A stretch of 64,000 nucleotides of DNA from Strigamia acuminata (taxonomy: Eukaryota > Arthropoda > Chilopoda > Geophilomorpha > Linotaeniidae), in the NCBI GenBank assembly GCA_949358305.1, contig OX442320.1:10866259-10930258 (forward strand), written 5' to 3'. A model generated the notes under the pieces. That model saw nothing but the letters and a program-made list of their open reading frames with translations, was not told the origin of the DNA and ran no database searches. This document shows positions 1 through 11,659 of the stretch, piece after piece. A program made the position numbers and the translations under genes. Numbering within the stretch: position 1 is the stretch's first letter; every line of letters begins with the position of its first letter.

Positions 1-500
1 TTATTTTCGGTTAAAAAATGTCAATTTCATGTCATTTTAGAATAAAAAATGACAATTTCATGTCATTTTCGCGTAAAAAATAACAATTTTATGTCATTTT
101 CGTGTAAAAAATGACAATTTTATGTAATTTTAAAGTAAAAAATAACGATTTCATGTCATTTTCGAGTAAAAAATGACAATTTCATGTCATTTTAGAGTAA
201 AAAATGACAATTTCATGTCATTTTCGTGTAAAAAATGACAATTTCATGTAATTTTAGTTTAAAAAATGACAATTTCATGTCTTTTTCGGCTAAAAAATGA
301 CAATTTCAAGTCATTTTCGCGTAAAAAATTACAATTTCACGTCATTTTCATGTAAAAAATGTGATATTTTACTGATTTCTGTGGAAAAAACTAAAAATCT
401 CGTATCATTTTCAAGCAAAAACATGCCAATCTAGCAATTTTTATCGAAAAAATGATAACTTTATCAAATTCAAAGTAAAAATTAACTCATTTCCACAAGA
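1..500. repeat. 31-bp AT-rich minisatellite in a PITRM1 intron
   Basis: About fifteen imperfect copies of a 31-bp unit containing TAAAAAATGACAATTTCATG followed by TCATTTTCG and variants. The period is read directly from the spacing of the TAAAAAATG word (12, 43 and onward). It occupies the part of a PITRM1 intron that lies downstream of the last visible exon, which ends at 538. Copies decay toward 480. Confidence 0.9.
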
Positions 501-537
501 AAAAATAACAATTCAATCATTTTGTCCCCAAACTTAC

Positions 538-1276
538 AAAAGCTCCTTTCATTTCATTGAAAACAATGCCCCGAACCACCAACGGCGACTTGGGATCATT
601 AATATCCTCATTCTCCAACCTCCAACCCTCCTGTCTAAAATCAATCTCCCTCAAATGCGGCGCAAACACCGCATCGACGTAAACATTCATCAAATTCCGA
701 AAATCCTTCGCATTCTGCGTCGCAAACGGATACATTGTATAATCCAGACCAGTCAGCGCATTCATATAAGTCGCCAACGACCGATTCGCCATCTTAAAGA
801 ACGGATCCCGACACGGGTATTTTTTCGAGCCGCACAAAACCGTGTGCTCCAAAATATGCGACACTCCCGTGCTGTCCACTGGTGTCGTTCGAAATGCGAT
901 GCTAAACGCGTTGTTCTCGTCATTTCTCGCGACGTGAATGTATTCGGCCCCGGTTTGGTCGTGGGTCAATTCCACGACTGTTGACAGCAATTCCGGGACT
1001 TGTTGCACCTTGAAATTAAAGAATATATATTTATTTATCTTTTTTTGTGTTATTAATATTTTTTCCGACGTGTTTTTACGTTTTTTACGGTAAATCCGAG
1101 TGTTTTTGTACCGGGAGTGAAATTCGCCGACTCGCTGGGTTTAATGGCGGTCACGTAGGAACTGAGTTTGTGGGTTTTTAATCTGGAGATTTAAAAAAAA
1201 TTAGATCGGTTTTGAATTTTTTTATGGTCGGTTTGGTTTACCTGGAAAAGAATTTACTTGCTAGTAGGTATCTCAT
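538..1276 (-). CDS. PITRM1: PITRM1-like mitochondrial presequence protease, 5' part
   Basis: This is the N-terminal part of a pitrilysin-family (M16C) zinc metalloprotease that degrades cleaved targeting peptides in the mitochondrial matrix. Three exons read in frame: 1276-1242, 1182-1080 and 1008-538, giving 203 residues before the gene leaves the window to the left. The first exon encodes [11 protein letters not shown], a short basic and hydrophobic leader fitting a mitochondrial targeting sequence. Exon 3 holds the inverted zinc motif HILEH inside [20 protein letters not shown] and the later family block FNEMKGAF, where a GTAAGT donor follows. The joined text GFTVKNVQQVPEL matches the human protein across the second splice. 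The start was chosen because it is the first ATG, gives the leader, and splices in phase. It is head-to-head with the ASB8 gene. Family assignment is very secure. Confidence 0.93.
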
Positions 1277-1737
1277 GGTTCTGATATTTTTCTTTCCACA
1301 AAGGAATGATGAAATTTGCGACCCACGGAGCACGTTTCAAATAGCGGGTGATGCGAAAATGTGGAATGATTATTTAGAATTCAACGGATTTTATGGATTC
1401 AAACTAAATTTACTAAAATTTAACTTTATTTTTGTTTTAAAAATAGTTTCAAAACGTTTAACAACATCCAATTTCACCAAAATCGATTTATTCCTCTAAA
1501 AGAAACATCGAGAATCGCCTTTTCCAACCACCGACCAAACGTAAACAAATATGGCCGACTCTAGTTTCTCCATCCCAACGAACTGAACTGTTTTCATCAC
1601 AAAACGACGGAAAAAACACGAGCCAACAACCAAGTAACATATAAAAAACAACCATTTATTAGCGATACACAATTCCCCATAAATTTAATCTCAAAACATT
1701 TAAAAATTTCAGAATAAAAAAAAATCGCGTCATCCAT
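1277..1737. promoter_or_regulatory. Divergent intergenic region between PITRM1 and ASB8
   Basis: These 461 bp separate the start codons of two genes transcribed away from each other, so both core promoters must lie here. No TATA box is convincing on either strand. A TTTCAG followed by AATAAA-rich sequence just before 1738 could be the end of a 5' leader intron of ASB8, which would move its transcription start further left. No other gene is seen. Confidence 0.5.
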
Positions 1738-2657
1738 ATGTGGTTTTTACTGGAGAAAACTCAACAGTCATACACCCTGTCGGAGAGGCTACTTCGCGCG
1801 ATCCAATTCACATCCGACCAAACCGGCGAAGATTTAGAAGATTTAATCGACCAAGGCGCCGCCGTCAACCAGCTTCATGGAACCCTTTTACCCCTACACT
1901 GTGCCTGCATGGCCAATGACGTCAGGGCACTCAAAATCCTCCTCGATCGAGGCGCACACGTAAATTCCCTCGCCTCAAATGATTTTCTGGCGAAATTTTG
2001 ACTCCCTTTGAATTTGTATAGATAAATAGTTACGACGGCTGCCACCGCACGGCGCTGCATCACGCGGTGGAGCAGAGCCCGAACTGCGTGGCCCTTTTGC
2101 TGCGCTACGGGGCCGACACGGAATTACGAGACATGAATCGCAACACGCCCTTACATTGGGCCGCTTTTAAAAACAATGCACTGTGCGTGCGACTTCTACT
2201 TCAAAATAATGCCAACGTTGACTCGATCGACGTGAATCGCGACACGCCATTAAGTTGGGCCGCCATGCGGGGAAATTTGGAAAGTGTGCAGGTTCTGCTG
2301 GAGTACAACGCATGCGTGAACACGAGGAATTACAACGGATTCTCGCCGATACAGCGCGTGGCGCTCATTCTGGCGACGGGTTTGAACACTCCGAAGGATG
2401 ATAGGTGTTTCCAGTTGTTGCTGCGCGCGCATGGGCAGTTTAACGTGTCCAAGTTGTTGCGAACGTTGCCCGGCGCCATGTTGCAGGATAGTGTGCTCGG
2501 CGACTACACGCTCGTGTATGCGCACGCGCCGCGCAGTCTGCTTTGTCAATGCCGCTCCGCGATTCGTCGATCGCTCGGGCAGTGCCATCTACCGACGGTT
2601 GTTAAAGGCTTGCACATTCCGGATCCGTTGAGGAATTATTTACTATTAGATGCGTAA
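1738..2657 (+). CDS. ASB8: ASB8-like ankyrin repeat and SOCS box protein
   Basis: ASB proteins are substrate adaptors of Cullin-5 E3 ubiquitin ligases: ankyrin repeats bind the target and the C-terminal SOCS box binds elongin B/C. Two exons, 1738-1959 and 2022-2657, make 285 residues, against about 288 in human ASB8. The start MWFLLEK...YTLSERLLRAI follows the human N-terminus closely. The splice joins GAH to INSYDGCHRTALHH, exactly the length of the human repeat. Ankyrin signatures include TPLHWAAFKNN and TPLSWAAMRGNLESV. The C-terminus (RRSLGQ, LPTVVKGLHIPDPLRNYLLL) is the SOCS-box end typical of ASB8. An AATAAA lies about 50 bp past the stop. The next gene starts only 216 bp downstream on the same strand. 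Very confident. Confidence 0.93.
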
Positions 2658-2873
2658 TTTTTATCAATTATTTTTAATTATTATTATTATTATTTGTATT
2701 TATTGGAAAATAAAAAAATATTTATTTTTTTTATTATATTTTTTTGAATATTTTGGCGTCAAAACAAGTTCAAGGCTGTATTTATTTATTTTTAATTACG
2801 GCGCTTCGGTCACAGAACATGTGTGGATATTGGCGCGATTCCAGCGGTTTAAAATTAGTTTTTTTCTGACGTA

Positions 2874-4329
2874 ATGATTGAGTTGAAATTCAAAATGGAT
2901 TACACGTTAACGTCTCCGATTCTTCTTTCCGCGCCGCAAAGGAAAATCTCGCACTCGGTGGCGACCATGCCGAGCATCCCGCGCCCGATCGGCCATCCGT
3001 GCGGGGACGAAGCGTCGTTGATGGATGCGTGCAGGTGCGGCGACGAGTTCGCGCTGCGCCGAGCTATGGTCAGAAGACACAGCACAACATCCGTTAATTT
3101 ACAGGACGAAACTGGCAAAGTAGGTCAATGAGATTATCTCACTTTAGTTTTTATTTTTAAAGATGGTTTACAACTTTACATCGCTTGGGAAATGCTTATT
3201 TTGGGATATGTCACGCCGTGTGACGTCACAAGTCGCAAATCTGCTTGCAAGTTTGAAAGCCTCGTTTAATTTCTCAGATTTTCTGTCTAAATTTAAACCA
3301 AAGCATCTGCGGATTCTATTAATAGACGGAAGACATTTTTGAAAGATAAAAATAAAAATAAATAAAAATAAAAATGAAAACATATTTTATTCATTTCTTT
3401 ATATGTCACCTCTACCCTTCCGTACAGACAGCTTTAAGTCACGTGTGCGCATCGGGCAGCATCGCCGTCCTCGAGCTCCTCCTTTTAGTCCCTCATTTAA
3501 ACGTTAATTTACCGGACAACGAAGGAAATTCACCGCTACACTTCGCAGCCCAAGCTGGTAAGTTCTAAATAACTCTTCTCGTACAGTTGTGGACAAAATT
3601 TCTCCTCAATTCCCACTAAAAAATCAACAAAAACAAAACTGTACTGGAATCGGATCAATCCGCCATGTTTGTAGCTAACTACGGTAGCTTAGAATGACCA
3701 TTCTGTTTTTGCTTTTTAGGACATTTGGATGTTATTACGAGGTTAACCTCAGCTTTTAAAGGAATAATGATGATAGATGTACGGAACGAGCATGGAATCA
3801 CGCCATTAATGAAAGCGGCGCTTCAAGGAAGGACAAAATGTGTTCGCGCACTCCTCAATGCAGGCAGGAAATGAATTTATTTCTTTATTTCTATATATCG
3901 CCATCTAGTGTTGATTTTTGCATTTCCCTCGACGGGAAATTGATTGTGCAAATTGTAAACACAGGTGCGAATCCGGCACTTCGTGACCCACGTCGGGGCC
4001 TGAACGCCAAAGAATGGGCCGCGTTCTGCGGCAGGAAAGCCGCCGAGAAAGTGATTGACAGTTATTTGAAAACGGGCAAAGGGTTGCGGGAAAACGCCAC
4101 CAGGTGGTTCGCCAAAGGCGACTCGACGTTCGGACAACGTTTCAAGCAGATCTTCGGCGGCCGCCATCGATTTGATGTGAAAAACAACTTGATCCGTGCG
4201 TCGTCCGCCATTGTTTTGCCCGCCGCGCCGTCCGCATTCGACACCGGCCACACGACGCCGCCATCTTTGCATTCGATCAACAACGCGCACAAGTGGCAAA
4301 TGCCGCACGTCTTCATCAGTTCTTTTTAA
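2874..4329 (+). CDS. ANKRD33: ANKRD33-like (photoreceptor ankyrin family) protein
   Basis: Four exons (2874-3119, 3428-3557, 3720-3863, 3965-4329) give a 294-residue ankyrin protein. The signature ITPLMKAALQGRTKCVRALL followed by NAGANPALRDPRRGL is characteristic of ANKRD33/ANKRD33B, proteins known from vertebrate photoreceptors and thought to act in transcriptional regulation. Earlier repeats are TALSHVCASGSIAVLELLL and GNSPLHFAAQAGHLDV. The C-terminal region (RASSAIVLPAAPS) resembles the family tail but is otherwise low in recognisable domains. Intron 3 uses a GC donor (CAG followed by GCAGGA at 3864) because no GT fits the frame. An in-frame second methionine lies at 2895, so the first seven residues are uncertain. 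It converges on Wnt10, whose stop is 200 bp away. The protein's role outside vertebrates is not known to me. Confidence 0.85.
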
Positions 4330-4392
4330 AATTCGATCGAAAATTAAATTAAATTAATTTATTTGTCGTTATTAATTACAAAAAGGAAAAGA

Positions 4393-4398
4393 TTTATT
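4393..4398 (-). terminator. Candidate Wnt10 poly(A) signal
   Basis: AATAAA on the minus strand, about 130 bp past the Wnt10 stop. The 199-bp gap 4330-4528 must hold both converging 3' UTRs (ANKRD33 and Wnt10), so they may overlap. Confidence 0.4.
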
Positions 4399-4528
4399 AT
4401 TATTTCTGTAGATTTATTCAGTTCGTTTCGTATTTAATGCTAAATTCCGCCACTAGAGCGTGGTGTTTGCAGCTAGAGTCCATCTAGCGTGGAAATTGGT
4501 CAATAAACAAGATGGCGAGTGATGTTTT

Positions 4529-5730
4529 CTATTTGCAAATGGTAATCCAGTCTTCACGCGTGCATTCTTGACAAATCACGTGACAGCACCAATGGAAGCG
4601 ACAGTTGCACTTGTCCGTCCGTTTAATGCGCATCGTGTTGTAGCCGCGGCCGCAACACAGAGCGCCGCAATTGTCCAAGTTGTAGCTCGATTTGTTGCAC
4701 GCGCGGGCCTCGGTGCCCCACGAGTCACGTGACGGATCGAGATCGCAGAACGTGGGCGATTTCTCGTAGAACACTAAATCCGTCGGTCGCGGGTGGCGCC
4801 GCAGCGAGCGGAAAGCCAAGCGCAGGCTCACGTCTCGCCGGTTCGCGGACTCGACGAGAACGGCGTAGTCGTAGCGCTGATGCAACCGGTCGCCGATCAT
4901 TCTGAAATCGGGCGGCGCGCGCCAACACGTTTTCATCTGACAACTTCCGGACATGCCGTGACATTTACACTTGACTTCGACGCTCCGCTCGACGATCTAC
5001 AACATCCGCAACGTAAATAGATGAAAATCAACACGAATCCACTTACTTGTCTACCGACGGCGCTGTTGTGCGCGATCGCTCGCGAGCCGAGATCTTTGGA
5101 CCGGTCGGAGGAGCCATAGAAGCTGCGCGCGAAATAGGCCGAAAACGAGGCCTCGTCTGCGCAGCCTGCCCAGGCCCAGCTCCGTCCTCTCTGCGGACGA
5201 TTCGGATGGCAACCGCACGATACCACCGTTCCGAGCCGACATGCGCGCCACACCGATTGGACGATACCGGCGTTGGTTATCGCCGTTACCAAGGCGGATT
5301 CGCGGTACCCTGAGTGGGAATCGATTAATTTTGATAATTAATTTTTATTTTGTTTCTTTTGGTACCTAATTTAAATATGGCGCTCGAGCGAGGATCGTCG
5401 GGCGAGAGCGACGAGCAATTCCATCGGCTGTGGCGCATTTGGTGCCGACATTCATCGGCCGCAACTTCCAATCCCTGCATAGCGGCGGCGGCGACATCCG
5501 GGAACTTGCGGCACAGGGCCACCTGTTTTCGTTTTAGGCCGGCGTAAGTGTTGCACAGAGCGGATGTCCGGTGCAACAATGTATCCCAGTGAAGATTATT
5601 GTAATCGGATGACGCGATGGGATGAAAAAGGCTTAAGAATGGTGGAAATGTGCAATAAAAAATGTTTTTTAAACGTTAGATTTGTGTTTATTTACCTGAC
5701 GAGGGCCAACATTGAGACGAGACAGGCCAT
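4529..5730 (-). CDS. Wnt10: Wnt10 secreted ligand
   Basis: Secreted, lipid-modified Wnt morphogen acting through Frizzled and LRP5/6. Four exons, 5730-5696, 5631-5366, 5309-5047 and 4996-4529, encode 343 residues. Exon 1 carries MACLVSMLALV, continuing after the splice into SLFHPIASS, a plausible signal peptide and cleavage site. Wnt10 hallmarks: HNSAVGRQ, the lipid hairpin [16 protein letters not shown] followed by RAPPDFR, ACNKSS, LCCGRGYN, and the C-terminus CNCRFHWCCHVICQECTRED ending in ICK. Human WNT10A/B show the same CHGTSGSCQ[FL]KTCW and FHWCC. All phases agree. An out-of-frame ATG (about 5746) lies 16 bp upstream of the chosen ATG; the chosen one has the better context (G at +4) and gives the signal peptide. 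It is divergent from Wnt6 and convergent with ANKRD33. Confidence 0.95.
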
Positions 5731-7140
5731 GAGTTGTGGAAGCGAGACATGGAGGATCCTGTGGAAGAATAGAGGTAATAGTGGGGTATCGTGCGGCGCC
5801 TAATGGCCGATTCCGAGGCCGAAACTCCGCCTTCAACACCGAAGGCGTCGCGCTGTGCCCAACAAAATGGCGTGATTTAAGCGGTAAAAAGATGGAAGAA
5901 AGAAAAATTAATTTGATTAAAATCGATTTGGGTGGGAATTTGAAAGGAATTAATTTTTTTTCGCTCGAAAAATCGAATAAATCGTGGAAAAACGAGCGAA
6001 TTTCAACGTATTTCGCGCCGACCAATGCGGATCGAGGCGTGTGGCATTATGCGTGTTGATGTGCGCCGAAACTCCACCTCGCATCGCCTTTTAGCGCTAC
6101 CATTGGTGCGTGGCGGTTACAAGTCATTGCTAATTGGCGCTGGGCGGTTCGCGATTCTGTCACTAGGAGATGACGAGTGTGAGCGGGCCACCCAGGCGGT
6201 TGAGCGCGCGTTGTGAGGGCGTGAGGGGTGGCGAGAGTGGCGGACCCGCCCCTAGCAGCCAGGTGAGGAACTCGCCGCGAATTCCCGATTTGTAACGGTG
6301 TCGCCATTTACGAGAAAAGAAGAAGCCCACCATTGAAGCGGCGCGCAGCCGCGCACTGGCCGCCATGTTGGAATAAACAATGACGCCATTTTGCGCCTAT
6401 TGTTGGGAGAATTTGAAATGCAGAAATTTTTTACGTTTTTTTGACGTTTTTATGCGTCTTTTGTGCGTTTTTTATGCTTTTTTTCTATTTTTTTTGGATT
6501 TTTATTGCAACGAGGCTTAAATGAGATTGATGGTTTATTACTCTGCTGCTTTACCCCATTTTTGAGCGCCCTCTGGCGGTTGGTGTGACAGGGGGGTGTC
6601 AAAATACAAGGTGAGAAAGAAGGGGGCACTTTTGAACAAGTTCAAAGTTGTAATTTGATTTTTTTTATTTATTTTTTATTTTTTTTATTTTATATTTTTT
6701 TGGTTTTTTTGATTTTGGGATTTTGGGAATTGGAATTTCCTGGTGTTAAAATGCGGAAATTATTATTTTTTTTTTTTTGGTTGGGATTTTGGTTGAGCAT
6801 TATTTTAGTGATAAGGGATTCAACATGGTGGTGCGAAGTAATTCGGCATGGGTCAGAGGTCAGGGATGAGGAGTTGTAAGTCGCGCCACCGACCCTTTGG
6901 TTTCCCCCATGGACCTCCCTGCTCGACATCTTTGTGCTACGCATACCCCGACAGCAATTAACGCAAATCTGCTGAATTTGGCGCCTTGGAGCCCCTAAAA
7001 CAACCGGTTGAAACCGACCACCGCATGACACCGATTCCTAATAGCAAAAATTGAAGAAACAAACAGTAATAAAACATTAATAAAACGCAAAAACAACAAC
7101 AAAAATCAACAGAATACAACAAATAGTAGAATTAAAGCCG
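5731..7140. promoter_or_regulatory. Proximal intergenic DNA between divergent Wnt10 and Wnt6
   Basis: No gene is supported here. The first 650 bp upstream of Wnt10 are relatively GC-rich with several GCCAT/ATGGC words (for example near 5866, 6304 and 6360), as expected of promoter or leader DNA. A possible splice acceptor (CTTCCACAG) sits about 26 bp before the Wnt10 start-proximal ATG, hinting at a spliced 5' leader. From 6420 on, the sequence becomes T-rich and low in complexity. Confidence 0.4.
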
Positions 7141-7960
7141 TTAAAAAACAATAAAACTCAAGAAATAACAACAAAAAACAGAAAATGAAAAGAAAAAACG
7201 GGACAAATCATCAAAAAAAACATTTAAAACCAACAAAAAACAGAAAAAAACAAAGAAATTGCAGAAAAAGAAACAAAAACAGGACAAATACTGAAAAAAA
7301 AACAGAAAAAGAAAACAAAAACAGGACAAATACTGGAAAAAAAACATTTAAAACCAACAAAAAACAGGAAAAATAAAAAAAAAACATTAAAAAGTCCAAC
7401 AAAAAACGAAAAATTAAAAAAAAAAACAATAAAACATTAAAACCCAACAAAAAACGAAAAATAAAACAAAGAAATCGTCCAGAAAACAAATAAAAACCTC
7501 AGAAAACAAATATAATCCCCAAGAAAACAAATAAAAATCCCAGAAAACAAATAAAAACCCCAGAAAACAAATAAAAATCCCAGAAAACAAATAAAAACTC
7601 CAGAAAACAAATAAAATCACCAAAAAACAAATATAATCCCCAAAAAAACAACTAAAACTTCAAGAAAACAAATAAAAGCTCAAAAAAACAAACAAAACAC
7701 CAAGAAAACCAATAAAAACCCCAGAAAACAAATAAAATCACCAAAAAATAAATAAAATCACCAAAAAACAAATATAATCCCCAAAATAACAAATAAAACT
7801 TCAAGAAAACGGATAAAACTTCAAGAAAACAAATAAAAGCTCAAGAAAACAAATAAAACACCAAGAAAACACCAAGAAAACAAACAAAACACTAAGAAAA
7901 CAAATAAAAGCTCAAGAAAACAAATAAAACACCAAGAAAACAAATAAAACACTCCAAAAA
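7141..7960. repeat. A-rich minisatellite (AAAACAAATAAAA-type units)
   Basis: Dense tandem repetition of a roughly 16-18 bp unit, AGAAAACAAATAAAA plus CCCC, CTCC or CACC. The first third is a longer variant with AAAAACAGAAAAA words. It lies in the shared Wnt10/Wnt6 upstream region, ending about 300 bp before the Wnt6 start codon. Open frames across it are low-complexity artefacts. Confidence 0.9.
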
Positions 7961-8253
7961 AACCATCAAAACTCTCCAAAGTAAAAATAAAACAAAAAAC
8001 AAAACAAGAAAAGCCCCAACTCCAAAAAAAAAAACCAAAATAGAAAAAAAAAGCAAAAACCCAAAATAAAAATAAATAAAAGTCTGCAACATGTGTTTTC
8101 GGCCATTTTGTTGCATGTTAAACGTCAACAAAACTCCATTAGAATTTCCAGGGAGTCGCAGAAACGCCCCGCAGGCACGCCGCCACCGCGCCACCACGCG
8201 GCAACACCCGAAACTCGCACGCATGCGCTTACAACACTGGCCAAACCATCCGA

Positions 8254-11200
8254 ATGGAAACGCGCTTGTTGTGGGCGGCTCTCTGCGTCTTTCTCCTCTG
8301 CCCGGTCCACAGTTTCCTCTGGTAAGTTACAACACGCAATTCACGTCCCAAACCACTTTTCCCGTCCCAATTCCCCCGTTTTACCCGTTTTATCCTCCCA
8401 AAACGGCCCAAAAGGGTCTAAAACGACTCCAAATAGCCTAAAACGGCTCCAAAGTGGCTAAAACGGCTCCAAATGGGCTAAAACGGCTCCGAATGGGCTA
8501 AAACGCGTGTATTTGGGCGCGCGCGTGGTTTTTGATTGATTTGTCGGGTTGCGTTGTGTTTGTGTTGATTGTAGTTGATAATATTTGATTGTTGGGTGTT
8601 GTTGTGTGAATGGAGTGCGTTCGAGTTGATCCCGGGGCCGTGGGGTGGATCGGGGAGGGTCCAGTGTGGCACCTCAGATGCAGGCAGGGGGCTCTCAAAT
8701 TAGGCTCATCTCCTGCTGTGGAGAACACTCTGAACGTCTCCCCCTGACCCTGGTGCCATCCCTGCCCCTGCTAAACCGGTATTACAACAACAGTCGAGCC
8801 AATTGAAATGTTGGCCGTGATAACTAAATCGAAATGGAATTAAATTAACTCAACTCAACGCGGCGCGGCGCGGTGTGGTGTTGGGCGACTTGGATCGTTC
8901 GCGATCGTTTACTCGTTTGGGTTGGTTGCGTTCGTTTCGTTTCGTTTTGATTGAGTGATTGGGTGGGTTTGGGGGTTAATTTGGGTGGAAAATTTGGTTA
9001 ATTGTGTTGGAAATTTCTTTCTTTTTTTAAATTGGGGTCTAAAATTGGTTCTTTAGTTAAAGTTTGTCTAAAATTCGTTATTTAGTGAAAGTTTTTGTCT
9101 AAAATTCGTTATTTTTAACCAATTTGGCTAAATTTGATGTTTTTTTGAGAAATGAGGTCTAAAATTCGTTTTTTAGTGGAAGTTTGGGTCTAAAATTTGT
9201 TTTTTAGTGAAAGTTTGGGTCTAAAATTAGTTTTTAGTGAAAGTTTGGGTCTAAAATTCGTTTTTAGTGAAAGTTTGGGTCTAAAATTCGTTTTCTTTTC
9301 GCCAGTTTGTCTAAATTTTGTTATTTTTAACCAGTTTGTCTAAATTTTGTTATTTTTAACCAGTTTGGCTAAATTTTGGTGTTTTTTTGAGAAATGAGGT
9401 CTAAAATTCGTTATTTTTTACCAATTTGAGTAATTTTCATTTTTTTGTGCTAAATTGAGGTCTAAAATTCGTTGTTTTGCAAATTGAGATCTAAAATTCG
9501 TTAATTATTGTTGCAAGTTTGAGCCTAAATGTCCTGTTTTGGGGTTGGCAATTTGAAATTTGGGTTTAAAATTGGAATTTTTTAATAATTGGGTCTAAAA
9601 TGTATGTTTTTGGTTGGCAATTTGAAATTTAGGCTTAAAATTGATGCATTTCTGTCGGCAATTAATATTTGCGCCCAAAATTTGCGTTTTCTCAATGAAA
9701 ATTTAAAACTAATGTCTAAAATTCGCCATTTTATCGAAAAATTTGAAATCCATCTCCAAAAACTACCAAATTCTATTTAAAAAAAAAAAAAAAAAAAAAA
9801 ATTCTAAAATTTGCATATTCAAAAAAATTAAAATAAACCACCGCCTAAAATTTACATATTCCACAAAAAATTTCAAAAAAAAAACTATTCCACCAAAACG
9901 CAAGAAAAAGCGCCAAAAAACCGGAATAAAATCTCAATCTTTCTTTCTCCCGCGCAAACGGTCGTCACGGGGACACGGATGTCACCTGGAATGACGTGGG
10001 GGCGGAGCGGCGGGGGTGGACAGGTAGCGAGCGTTCGTGGGAACCTCGCGCGCCAAGGTGCATTCCGACACGGGTGGGAGTAAACGAAGCAAAAGACCCC
10101 TCACAGACCCCCCCTCCAACCCACCCAGCATTACCGGTATCCCATATGCGAGTGTCAATCAATTAAACGCAATTTTACGTCCCACTTCCTGTCAGCTGCA
10201 TTAGCGCATCAATTAAGCCTAACGACAACACGTGGCATTACATAACGCGGAATTTGCTTGTTTAGGGCGATGGGCAATCCCGTTTTAGTCGAACCAACGC
10301 GGATATGTCGTAAAACGAGACGACTCAGACCCCGACTGGCCGACATTTGCCAAAACGAGCCGGAAATCGTGAAAGAAGTGACAAAGGGATCGCAAATGGC
10401 GACCAAGGAGTGTCAATTTCAATTTCGAAACCGAAGGTGGAATTGCACGACGACCAGAAGATCACTCAAAAAATTACTAGGCAGAGGTGATTTATTTTAA
10501 TTTTTATTTTTATTTAATATTTATTAATTTATTGATTATTTTTTGATTTTAGCGACACGGGAGACGAGTTTTCTTAACGCCATTACGGCTGCGGGAGTGA
10601 CTTATGCCGTGACGCAAGCGTGTAGTGCGGGACTGCTGCCGCAGTGTACGTGCGACCGAGGCCGGCGCGGGAAGCGGACGGCCGTCAACGAAGTTCCGTC
10701 CGATGGGAATTGGGAGTGGAGCGGCTGCGGGGATAATGTGTTTTTCGGGTATAGGAAATCAAAGGAATTTATGGACACTTGGCATAGGCGGAAAAGCGAC
10801 GTGAAGACGATAGTTCTGCTCCATAATAACGAAGCCGGCCGAATGGTAGAAAATAAAAATAATTTAATAAAAATAATTTTAATTTAATTTTAATAACTTA
10901 AATCGTTTTTTAAACAGGCTGTGAAAAATCATCTTCGTACGGAGTGTAAATGTCACGGTTTGAGCGGATCCTGCACGCTGCGGACCTGTTGGAAGAAAAT
11001 GGCGCCGTTTCGCGATGTGGCGAACCGACTGAAAGCGAAATTTGACGGCGCTTCCAAAGGTAGATGTCAAAAAAATATAAAAAACGAATAGAAATCCATA
11101 AAAACATTCAAAATTAATTATTTTTAATTCACTAAATACAATATTTTCGCGAAAAAGATTAATATTGGTCAATTTTGTTGAATAGTCATCCCGGGCAACG

Positions 11201-11505
11201 ATGGGAAAAATGTGCTACCAGATGGCGCGACGATCAAGCCGCCAACCAAAGAAGATTTTGTTTATTTGGAGGGATCGCCGGATTACTGCGAAGTGAATAG
11301 GAAAACTGGTTCGTTGGGGACCCATGGACGCATTTGCAACCACACGTCGCCTGGCGTCGAGGGCTGTGATTTGCTGTGTTGTGGACGCGGGTATCATAGG
11401 GAAGTTGTTCGCGAGAAAGTGAACTGTAGGTGTCGCTTTCGGTGGTGCTGTGAAGTGTCGTGTGATGTGTGCGATGTCAAGAGGACTATCAGTCGATGTG
11501 TTTGA
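8254..11505 (+). CDS. Wnt6: Wnt6 secreted ligand
   Basis: Secreted Wnt ligand. Five exons, 8254-8321, 10266-10486, 10553-10845, 10918-11059 and 11186-11505, give 347 residues. Exon 1 is a signal peptide ([20 protein letters not shown]), and the join into exon 2 reads [19 protein letters not shown], matching the Wnt6-specific start WAVGSPLVMDPTSICRK. Further hallmarks: [47 protein letters not shown], the lipid hairpin [32 protein letters not shown] and CRCRFRWCC. The index-finger motif has R where most Wnts have H, but keeps W. Intron 1 (1.9 kb) holds a minisatellite. Upstream it is divergent from Wnt10; downstream it converges on Wnt1. Very secure. Confidence 0.96.
9040..9560. repeat. 30-bp minisatellite in Wnt6 intron 1
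   Basis: Tandem copies of GTCTAAAATTCGTTTTTAGT plus GAAAGTTTGG, degenerating at both ends (TAAAATTCGTTATTTTTAACC variants). A poly(A) tract and more GTCTAAAAT words continue to about 9900. Confidence 0.85.
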
Positions 11506-11649
11506 GTCGTGGGACACCTAGTGATGAAATAACTGGTCAAGTTTTGTTGATATTATTATTGTATAACTTTCTTGGACAATTTTTTAATTTTTTTTTTTTG
11601 CATTTTGATTTTAGTCATTTTTAGGATATTTTTGATTTTTTATTTTTGA

Positions 11650-11655
11650 AATAAA
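11650..11655 (+). terminator. Candidate Wnt6 poly(A) signal
   Basis: AATAAA 145 bp past the Wnt6 stop, followed by a T-rich stretch. Confidence 0.5.
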
Positions 11656-11659
11656 ATTT

